A stretch of DNA of 64,000 bases from Anastatus disparis (lineage: Eukaryota; Arthropoda; Insecta; Hymenoptera; Eupelmidae), in assembly GCA_017163975.1 (NCBI GenBank), contig JAFFSR010000098.1, forward strand, positions 363,501 to 427,500, given 5' to 3'. Below the pieces are notes generated by a model that was given only the letters and a program-made list of their open reading frames with translations, searched no databases and was not told the origin of the DNA. Positions within the stretch are counted from its first letter, which is position 1; each line of letters begins with the position of its first letter. Below are positions 55,047-64,000 of this stretch, in pieces. A program made the translations under genes and the position numbers.

Positions 55047-55262
55047 CACACTGCACATGCGCAAGCAGCGCACAAAATACACCTGTTGTGATCTCATAAA
55101 CGTAGTTCATTAGATTTAAAATTATGAAAGTTTGAATGTTATTAATTAGTTCTTATAAGATATGTAAGAATTTAAAATTAAAAGTTTCGTTCAAAGTTCG
55201 TTTGCACACTGCACATGCGCAAGCAGCGCACAAAATACACCTGTTGTGATTTCATAAAATTA
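55047..55262. repeat. Direct duplication, ~60 bp, 145-bp spacing
   Basis: TTTGCACACTGCACATGCGC and the following AAGCAGCGCACAAAATACAC recur at about 55053 and 55200. Confidence 0.85.
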
Positions 55263-55587
55263 GTTCATAAGATTTAAAATTATAAAAGTTTTATGTATTA
55301 GTATTTAAGGTTTTGAATAAAGATATGATATAAGAAATTTTGCTTTTTTTTAATTTTAAAGTCATTTATAATCATTAAAACGTAGTTCCAAGTTAACATT
55401 TTTATATAATTATATATTTCGAAGAATAATTGGAAAATTTTATTATTATAATGTTTTCAAAGTATTTATAGTTATATCAAATATAAATGAAGTGCCTAAA
55501 ATATATAATGTTGAAAAAATATTTTTCAATACATTTTGAGTTTGCAATATTGGTTGTATTAAAGAAATGTTAAATTTTTAAATAACA

Positions 55588-56620
55588 AACACTCGTCAAG
55601 AAATTTAAAGTCAAAATTTCTTCCTTGTTCAGTCAAATTTGTATCCAGTAAAAATTTATATCCTTCCGAATGCAAGATAGGATATTTAAACAAAAACATA
55701 CTGGAACGAGTCCATTCATTTACTCAGTAGTTAATTAATAAGCATTTCTGTAGAAAGAAATGAGGTGCATGTCTTGCTTCAACTGTTTGCAAGCGAAGAA
55801 GCTGCAGTTTCCTTGTTTCACAGTTCATCAATTCCTCGACTAATTTATAATTGTGGGTATGTAATTTTATACCAATAGCTTTTATGGATTCACAATAAAT
55901 AAATAAAAATAAAAGTTCAAAAAGTAAGAAATTAATTTTAAATTTGATTGGAGACGATGGGTTGATAAAATTATGAAATCATAACAAGCCTTGATTACGT
56001 AAACAAGTATTCATAGATAACAAAGATTATGTCATCTAATATAATTATTATTTACAAATATGACAAATTTAATCAAACATTCTCAAGTGTTATAAGGCAT
56101 ATGACTAGTGGATTATGTCTTTTTTTTAATTAAATCATGTCTAAAAATATAATATTTGTAATAATTAAAAAATTATTATTCAAAAATAAATTATGTTTTG
56201 GAATCATAAATAACATTGAAGCCGCTAAGATTAGATAGCAGGTGCAAGCTACCGACAGAGGAAAATAGAGTAAAATTCCTTTATTTGCCATCAACAGAAC
56301 CATGGATGCTGTATTAGTTATATCGAGGAGATGTAAATATTAGAATACTGGAATAACAAACACTTGTCAAGAAATTTAAAGTTCACAATTCAGGGGTCAA
56401 ATTTATATCCAGTAAAAATTTATATCCTTGCGGATACAAGATAGGATATTTAAACAGAAGCATACTGGAACGAGTCCATTCATTTACTCAGTAGTTAATT
56501 AATAAGTTTTCGTATAGAAAGAAATGAAATGCATGTATTGCTTAAACTGTTTGCAAGCGAAGAAGTTACAGTTTCCTTGTTTATCAGTTTATCAACTCCT
56601 CGATAAGTTGCAGATACTGA
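55588..56620. repeat. Direct duplication, ~270 bp, 770-bp spacing
   Basis: Copies at about 55588-55855 and 56358-56616 share CACT(C/T)GTCAAGAAATTTAAA, ACTGGAACGAGTCCATTCAT and GTTTGCAAGCGAAGAAG. Confidence 0.85.
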
Positions 56621-57460
56621 AGTTGATCTGGGGTTTGATGCTGCTGTTAAAATAGCTATTCATGGAGCCCGTATACATAACTCTGATTCATGATTGATTA
56701 ATTATTACAATAATTTTATAAATCATTAATTTATGTGAAATTTTATTAAAAATAATTGAAGAAAATTATGTAAATGTTGAAAGCAATGGTTCTGATAACT
56801 ATTATATTTAGAAGGCACTCATTATGTTATACTAACTTTATTAAAATTATTATAATAATTCAGAATAGAAAAATTAGAAGTTTATTAAAGCATGAAATTT
56901 GTAGATCATGTTTCTTTCAGATATATGCATATTTATATATTTAATAAATAAAAAGTTGTATTAAAACATAGTTTATGTATTACAATTATAAATTTAAATT
57001 GTATTGAAATTAATGTAGTTAATTATTTTTAAAAAAATCATAAATTTTCTCAAAAGTTTTAATAATAAAAAATTATAAAAGTTTAATGTTATATTATTTG
57101 AAGTTTTAAATAAAGAACAAATTTTTCTTTATTTTTGAATTTCATAATTATTTATAATTATTAAAATTTATTTTCAATTCATTTTTTTTATACAATTATA
57201 TATTTCACAGCATAATTCCAATTAAAATTTAGATTTAATTCAGATTTTTTATATGATTATAAATTTGACAGGATAATTAAAAAATTTTGATGCTGTTTTG
57301 CCAACAGAGTGCAATTGACGAAGTTGCAAAGATTGATGATTTGAAACTCGATGTATAATTCATTGTTCGCTTACGCAATCGACTAAATATGCGACGTTGT
57401 CATTTTAGGTACACCTTCGGAAAAAATCAAATAACGATAAGTGAACATGCGTTTCGCAAA
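56621..57460. other. AT-rich interior of the element, no gene
   Basis: No supported ORF; A/T-rich runs up to the right inverted repeat. Confidence 0.5.
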
Positions 57461-58488
57461 ATCATTTAAGACAACGAAAGTAAATAACCATACGTAATAG
57501 TAAATCATCGTGAATAATTATAAATAACAATAAACTATTTACTTACCTAAAAATTTTAAAAATCGTAAATAATAGTAAATAATAGTATTTAAGAGTAAGT
57601 AACTGTAAGTGTTTGTGAATAATAGTAAATGACTTTTAAAATCAGTTAGTAATCGTAAATAACTATAAATAATTGTAAATAATAATAAATAAGTGTAAAT
57701 AACTTTTATTAATGTTTCAGTCTCAATACTTTTTATTAATTATTTACAGTTATTCAGAGATATTTACAGATATTTACAGATATTAACGAAAATTATTTCT
57801 ATATGGGTATTTACTAATTTCATAACTATGACTGTGCGAAAGACACCTGTGCACCACTTTTTTGTTAAAATTGAGACTTTCAATTTGCTTTACTTAGACC
57901 GTTTTTATGCGCTTCGAAACTAAATTTGTGATCAGAGGGAGTTGATAGTCAATTGCATGCTCACGATTTTTACAGATTTTATTCTACGAATTCCCTATCA
58001 AATTCAAATCGCCATATCTCAGTATCAGAAACACCTGGAAACTCTTATAAAGAAGAGAATTCAAGATCTTTAAGCCTATTTTGAAGTAATGTTGGTTGTT
58101 CTAATAAAAAAAAAATTATATAGTACTTTGAGCCTCAAAATACACGGGAATAAACCCGGTTAAGTGGAATTTTTTAATATTTCAAGAACAACGATTCGGA
58201 AAAAAATTTTTCTTGGTTCTAAAATCATCCCATAAGATATTATTTTAACTCACGGCAATATAAAAAGTGTAGAAGTGGAGCTCAAAAAAAATTTTTCAGT
58301 CATAGCTGTATGTAGGAAAAAGAAAAATAAGAAAAAACAATAAAAAATACGGTTTTTTGCAATTCGGCAAGGTTAAATCTCTATTTCAACAAGGTATTTC
58401 AGCCGCTTTTTCAATTTTTAGTAAGAACACATCGATCTAAAGGTTGGAAGCTACGCTCAGTAAGTTTCGGGAAATAACGACCTGTCTA

Positions 58489-58805
58489 ATACACACATAC
58501 AAATACACATACACACATACACATAAACACATAAACATACACACATACACATACACACATACAAATACATGCATTGAGATACACCCATGGACATACACAC
58601 ATACACACATACACAATTACAAATACATGCATTAACATACACACATACACATACACACATACACACATACACACATACACATACACACATACACATACAC
58701 ATACACACATGCACATACACACATACACATACACATACACACATACACATACACACATGCACATACACACATACACATACACATACACACATACACATAC
58801 ACATA

Positions 58806-58850
<45 letters not shown>

Positions 58851-58958
58851 ACATACACACATACACATACACACATACACACATACACATACACACATAC
58901 ACATACACACATACACTTACACACATACACATACACACATACACATACACACATACAC
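58489..58958. repeat. CACATA-type microsatellite, third block
   Basis: ACACATAC repeats, purer than the main block, with a (CA)n run at about 58816-58844. Confidence 0.95.
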
Positions 58959-60626
58959 ATATGGCTGATTCCATTTAGATTCATGCAGGCCGTCACGAAT
59001 AAAATTTTTTTTTTTTTCTAAGTAATAAAAATACCTTCTATTATGTATATTAAGATAAAATTTACCTCGTAGAAGGCTCAAAAATTTTTTTTTATTTTAC
59101 TACAGCAATTTTAGTGTTGGATGTAAAAACGAAAATTCAAAAATTGAAAATGAACCTCTACTTTTAAATGACTATAGCTCCGTCAATTTTTAACCTTTTT
59201 GGTCGTTCTTTTAACGAAAGTGTGCGGAATCCTGTCTAGTTTCAAATGCAATCTCGATTTCTGTAATACAATGTGATCTTACTGAGTTCTTTACGAAAAA
59301 CCGAAGGAAAGCGATTTTTTTCAAACACGATTTTCTCAAAAACTATATTTTTTTTTTTTTTGAAATTTTTATATGATTTTAAACATAAAAAATACAAACT
59401 TTTAGGGTAGGTAAAAATATGCGATTTTGCCTTATTTTTTTCAACAGATTTTTAAACGTTTTTTTTAAATTTTCGATTTTAATACATTGATACCATGGCG
59501 CATCGTACTATTTTTCTAACTTTACGTGTTCTCTTGACTATTTTTATCCTTTTATTTATTAACATATCAAAAATATCAACAATAATCTTTAAAATAAACC
59601 CCAGAACGAATATTTTGATTAATTAGAACCAAAGTTATGACGATTTCAAGTTAAAAAAAAATGCTGAAACTTTAAATAAATATGATATTTACATTGAGGA
59701 AACGCAATTTTCGTTAAAGATTAAAATCTGAAGATATAAATTCTTCAATTTGAAAAAAAAGTTATTTTGATGAAAGAATACATAACCATTTATCTTCTTT
59801 TTATGATACATTATTATAATAAAAATTTTTTTTGTTGAAGAATATAATTTTTTTATCAGTTTGTATTTCGCGCCTAGAATTTGAATTTATTTTGTAGGGA
59901 GTTGACGCATCTCGCTACTAGGTGGCGATGATTCGTTTTTTGCATTCTCATTAACGACTTGACGCGTTTAAAAATATAAGAAAAGGAAGATAAAAAATAA
60001 AGTGGTTTAAGAAAAATTATTTTTTTCGATCTGTCATTGAACAGAATATCAATAATGGCATCACTGATTGTTAAAATGAAGTGCAAGGATTCAAAAGTAA
60101 GGCACAAAAAAGTGGTTTATGATCGCTCCAAATGTCCGCTTAGAGAATTAGGTCATCTAACGGAGTCTTTGAAGCGCTTGTATCCAAATACTTCTTTCTC
60201 TAGAGAAGATAAATTATGCCCTTCGTGTTACAAAATATTATTAGATGAAGTGAAAAATGCGCCTATTTTATCAACTTCAAGCAGTCAACAATCTTTGGAA
60301 GATTTTATTCATAGTGAGGCTGTGGTAGAACAGCTCAACGAGACTTCAAGTAATTTGAAATTAAACATTTCACCAATTAAAATGCCTCAAAGTATCAATA
60401 TCAAGATGTGAGAATCTTATGCTCTTCGAAAAAAAAACAAATAAACGATGCATTTGATTCACAAATAGCAAGTAAAATGATGAAAGTCTACGATATATCA
60501 GATCCGCCCGCATTGAATGAAAATAATGAATGTAAAACAAATGATAAATGGCTTAAGAATATTAGAATTGCATTAGATAATTGTTCAAATTTTCTTGAGA
60601 AAGTGCGATTGTTGAGTATTATACTA

Positions 60627-61325
60627 ACCAGGAGAGGCTATGAGCTTCGGGTCACAGATCTTGACGAAACTTTGGGATATATTTTAAGGTACCAAAATAT
60701 AAGTAAAGCCAGAGCGGTACTGTCTAACGCTTCGAAAAACTGAAATTATAGACGTTTCTAGTCTTATTTGAAGAAAAATGTAAAAAAAAGTTCCTAATTG
60801 AAGTGTGAATAATCCAGTCTAGAAATGTCTTTAATAAATCAACAGGGACTAAAATAAAAGTACAGAAAGCAAGCTTTAATTTGCCGTTTTCAGAATTGAA
60901 AAATAATAATTAGAACCAGGGATATGTTTGTTCAAAGTTAAGAAGCAAGAAGGTACCAAAAATCACAAAATCACTGTCCTTTAGAATTTAGATGATTTTT
61001 GGTACGTTCTTGCTTCTTAACTTTAAACCAACATATCTCTGGTTCTAATTATTATTTTTCAATTCTGAAAACGGCAAATTAAAGCTTGCTTTCTGTACTT
61101 TTATTTTAGTCCCTGTTGATTTATTAAAGACATTTCTATACTGGATTATTCACACTTCAATTAGGAACTTTTTTTTACATTTTTCTTCAAATAAGACTAG
61201 AAACGTCTATAATTTCAGTTTTTCGAAGCGTTAGACCGTACCGCTCTGGCTTTACTCATATTTTGGTACCTCAAAATATATCCCAAAGTTTCGTCAAGAT
61301 CTGTGACCCGAAGCTCATAGCCTCT
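60627..61325. repeat. Inverted duplication inside the transposase gene (~330-bp arms)
   Basis: Arms at about 60627-60957 and 60995-61325 are near-perfect reverse complements, starting GAGGCTATGAGCTTCGGG on one side. The centre is about 40 bases. The arms include the end of one coding exon (ATCTTGACGAAACTTTGGG). Confidence 0.9.
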
Positions 61326-61375
61326 CCTAGTAAGTGATATTTCCAAAGATTATTTATTATCAGTTTTGCCAAATG

Positions 61376-61576
61376 TAAGGTTGCCAGATGTACTGATTTT
61401 TCAAAAATTATTTTGTTTATATATTTGCAAATATACACGTATATACATATGAACATAAAATTCTTTTAAAAAATAGTAAAAGTTTAAAAGGAATTATGCT
61501 TATATGTATGTATTTGTATATTTGCAAATATATAAACAGAATAATTTTTGAAAAATCAGTACATCTGGCAACCTTA
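61376..61576. mobile_element. MITE, ~201 bp, ~80-bp inverted repeats
   Basis: The ends are TAAGGTTGCCAGATG and CATCTGGCAACCTTA, flanked by CCAAATG (61369-61375 and 61577-61583); identity extends to CCAAATGTAA if the terminal TAA is counted in the duplication. The size of the duplication (7-10) suggests a hAT- or Mutator-type mobiliser. Confidence 0.8.
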
Positions 61577-62860
61577 CCAAATGTAACTATTTATATGATT
61601 GATCGAGCACGATCATTGGTAAATAATAAAAAAATTCACAAGCAGTCTGAGAACTATTGTGGCCATTCTTCGGATAGTGAAATTGTAATGAAAGTAAAGG
61701 ATTATTATCTGAACGATGATTTTAATTGTTCTCGTCAAAGTGCAAATAAAAGCGACACAGTATCTATCCAAGAAAATGGTATAAAAATTAAAAAAGTCAA
61801 ACGCTTTCTTACGCAAAGTATAAAAGAAATATATCAATTATTTAAAGACGAAAATCCTGAAATGAAAACAGAAATTGGTAAATCAACATTCTACGCTTTA
61901 AAACCGAAGTGGGTTATACCACATCCACCCACCGATTCGTATCTTTGCGTTTACTGCGAGAATCTTAAACTTATGTTAGATGCTTTGAATAATTATAAAA
62001 AAGAGAATAAACAAGACATTGCAGATTTGGAATTGAAAATATGTTCTTCACTTTTTTGTTCAATAGATGATATGAAATGTGTACTAAGAAAATGTAAAGA
62101 ATGTCCTATTGGAGTTTCTATTGATTTACAAGTAATTTCTTTGACAGAAGGAGATTTATATGAAGAAATAATTTATGGTGTTTGGGAAAAATCAAATTTA
62201 CTGAATAAAACTAGCACAATTGAAAATTCCTTAATAGAGTTAAGAGGGCGTGCTCTCACTGTAAGAGCTCATAAATTGGTCAAAAAAATTCAACGTATAG
62301 CTATTAAAGAGGTTAAACTTTTAGCGAAAAATAATGACTTCCAATTAGTTATTCGTGTCGATTTTGCAGAAAATTGGACAGTTCTGCTTCAAAATGAAAT
62401 TCAAAGCTATCATCGGAGTGAAAACCAAATATCAATATTTACGTCAGTATGCTATTTTGGAATCGATAAAACAATCTGTTATGTCACCGTCTTTGACGAT
62501 ATTAAATATGATTCGTCTCATGCCCTAATGACTATAAATTTAATTATTGATAACTTAAAACAAAAACATATTGCGCAAGATCTTGATGAAATCATAACCA
62601 TTTTCGATGGAGCTGCCAGTCATTTTAAAAATAGATATCAATTCTATAAGTTTCAAAACTCAAAAGTAAACAGAAAATAACTTTGTTCTGCAACAGGTCA
62701 TAGTAAAGGCGCTTGTGACGGTATTGGTGGTTTAGTTAAACATTATGCTACCACGCGTAATCTGTCCAAGAAGAGTGCAGATTTTATTAGAAACGCTGAA
62801 TATTTCACGTATCAAAATATACTCCGTCGATTAACATTCTTGTTATCCGCAAGGATGAGT

Positions 62861-63204
62861 TAGAAGTTTTGCGACTGACAAAAAAATAGAATGGTTAGGA
62901 AATGCAAAAGAAATTAAAGGTATTCAAGGGATTCACTGTTGGAAGAGTGAACGAAACCAAATCTACACTGCCAAAACTTCAAGACATGAGTGGTGAGAAG
63001 TAAACTGAAAGGTTTTATTCAAATTCAGATTTTTTTATTCACATTAGTTCTCAATTCATTAGTGTTCTTTCTTAATTCTATCGCATATTATTTGTTCATT
63101 AAAAATGACCAAATAATATAATTTAGTATTTAAAAAACTTACCTTCTCAGAATTCAAAATTCAAAATTCAAAATTAGAAATTTAAAATTCAAAATTCAAA
63201 ATTC
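62861..63204. other. 3' part of the Sola-like element, no gene
   Basis: Decayed downstream sequence and tandem AATTCAAAATTCAAA units at about 63150-63210, up to the right inverted repeat. Confidence 0.5.
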
Positions 63205-63933
63205 AAAGTAAATATATTTACTTAAAGTTTCGGCATTTTTTTTTAACTTGAAATCGTCATAACTTTGGTTCTAATTAATGAAAATATTCGATCCGGAGTT
63301 TATTTTGAAGATTATTGTTGATATTTTTGATATATTTATGAATAATAGCATAAAAATAGTTGTAACAACACGTAAAGTTGAAAAAATAGTACGATGGACC
63401 ATGATATCAATGTTTTAAAATCGAAAATATAAAAAAAACGTTTGAAAATCTGTAAAAAAAAATAACGCAAAATCCCATATTTACACCTACCCTAAAGGTC
63501 AGTATTTTTTATGTATAGAATCATATAAAAATTTCAAAAAAAAAAATATGGTTTTTGAGGAAATCGAATTTTAAAAAAATAGCTTTTTTTCGATTTTTTG
63601 TAAATAACACAGTGAGATCAAATTGTATAACAAAAATCGAGATTAATTTTAAAACGAGACGAAATTCCGCATACTTTCGTTAAAAGAAAGACCGAAAAGG
63701 TTAAGAATTGACAGAGCTATAGTCATTTAAAAATAGAGATTTATTTTCAAATTTTGAATTTTCGTTTTAACATCCAACACTAAAATTGCTGTAGTAAGAA
63801 AAATGAAATATTTGAGCTTTCTACAAGGTAAATTTTATATTCATAAACATAATAAAAGGTATTTTTATTACTTAAAAGAAAAAAAAATTCGATCAATGAC
63901 GGCCTGCATGAAACAAAATGGAATCACCCATAT

Positions 63934-64000
63934 ACACATACACACATACACATACACACATACACATACACACATACACATACACACATACACATACACA
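63934..64000. repeat. CACATA-type microsatellite, fourth block
   Basis: ACACATAC repeats to the window edge, so the array continues outside. Confidence 0.95.

Larger units (their letters stand above)
53493..58486. mobile_element. Tc1/mariner-related element with ~1-kb inverted repeats (4,994 bp)
   Basis: Left (53493-54512) and right (57462-58486) arms are reverse complements with scattered differences. Ends read G(C/A)CAGGTCGTTATTTCCCG. TA flanks both sides (53491-53492, 58487-58488), in the middle of the CACATA array. The inner part of each arm is a run of TAAATATCTG/TAAATAACTG-like units. Between the arms are a transposase fragment and duplicated AT-rich sequence. Confidence 0.85.
60055..62860 (+). 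pseudogene. Sola-like transposase gene, broken by frameshift, palindrome and MITE
   Basis: ATG at 60055. The N-terminus has a Cys pattern (CPLRELGHL...CPSCYKILL). A frameshift around 60405-60430 leads to the second part (FLEKVRLLSIILTRRGYELR, then VTDLDETLGYILRYQN). An inverted duplication and a MITE (60627-61583) follow. Then YMIDRARSLVNNKK, KVKDYYLNDDFNCSRQSANK, KVKRFLTQSIKEIYQLF, LCVYCENLKLM, VIRVDFAENWTVL (first Asp), IITIFDGAASHFKNRY (second Asp), a TAA at 62678-62680, and after it GHSKGACDGIGG (third Asp). The motif order fits a DDD transposase of many arthropods. Confidence 0.7.
58963..63929. mobile_element. Sola-like DNA transposon with ~725-bp inverted repeats (4,967 bp)
   Basis: Left (58963-59690) and right (63205-63929) arms are reverse complements. 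The ends read GG(C/G)TGATTCCATTT and GCAGGCCGTCA, and ATAT flanks both sides (58959-58962, 63930-63933). The CACATA array continues on the right. A decayed transposase gene lies between. A 4-bp duplication and the transposase motifs fit the Sola superfamily (tentative). Confidence 0.8.

Noticed and set aside
58444..59021. Further Thr-His and Cys-Val frames, both strands
   Set aside because: Same microsatellite artefact.

Overview
The window is AT-rich nuclear DNA of an animal, most probably an insect. The reasons are GT-AG introns, Polinton/Maverick transposons of the types common in arthropods, Jockey-like LINEs, a Gypsy-like LTR element, a chuvirus-like glycoprotein fossil, and long microsatellites. 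No tRNA, rRNA, CRISPR array or bacterial operon was seen. Almost every recognisable gene belongs to a mobile or virus-derived element and most are broken. The host species cannot be named from the sequence.

Layout. (1) 1-5814: one end of a Polinton (Polinton A), all genes on the minus strand and tightly packed: packaging ATPase, two small conserved proteins, a phospholipase A2-like protein, integrase, penton-like protein, a basic protein and the start of the major capsid protein, which runs off the left edge. Its integrase is split by a hairpin MITE and an inverted duplication, and its penton gene has two nonsense codons. (2) 6430-8160: possible host or virus-derived spliced exons with a tandem satellite inside an intron. 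(3) 8186-18832: a second Polinton (Polinton B) of another lineage, bounded by inverted AG...CT termini and a perfect 6-bp target duplication (TTGCGC). It carries two related small proteins with a C-x-N-H...C-A-x-x-N tail, a capsid protein, a penton, a 45-residue ORF, a fibre-like coiled-coil protein, an integrase interrupted by a 1.5-kb transposon, and spliced genes. I find no polB, ATPase or protease in it. (4) 21.0-21.9 kb: an acidic, zinc-finger-ended gene with two nonsense codons.

(5) 24-47 kb: a graveyard of nested elements. It holds a direct repeat at both edges, two LINE fragments, a Helitron-like end, a chuvirus-like glycoprotein fragment, Gypsy-like gag-pro-RT-RNase H with seven zinc-knuckle-like modules, a 4.4-kb inverted duplication of a multicopy arthropod gene, and a 3.4-kb foldback element with TA duplications. 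(6) 49.1-64 kb: a long CACATA-type microsatellite split by three insertions: a probable solo LTR (49381-50592), a 5.0-kb Tc1/mariner-related element with 1-kb inverted repeats (53493-58486), and a 5.0-kb Sola-like element with about 725-bp inverted repeats (58963-63929).

The two Polintons carry virion genes of the same plan (double-jelly-roll capsid, penton, integrase) from different lineages, so the locus is a record of virus-like transposons. Several gene fossils keep one reading frame over hundreds of codons with only nonsense changes, which suggests recent decay by point mutation. Everything here comes from reading the sequence; family assignments rest on motif recognition without database searches.
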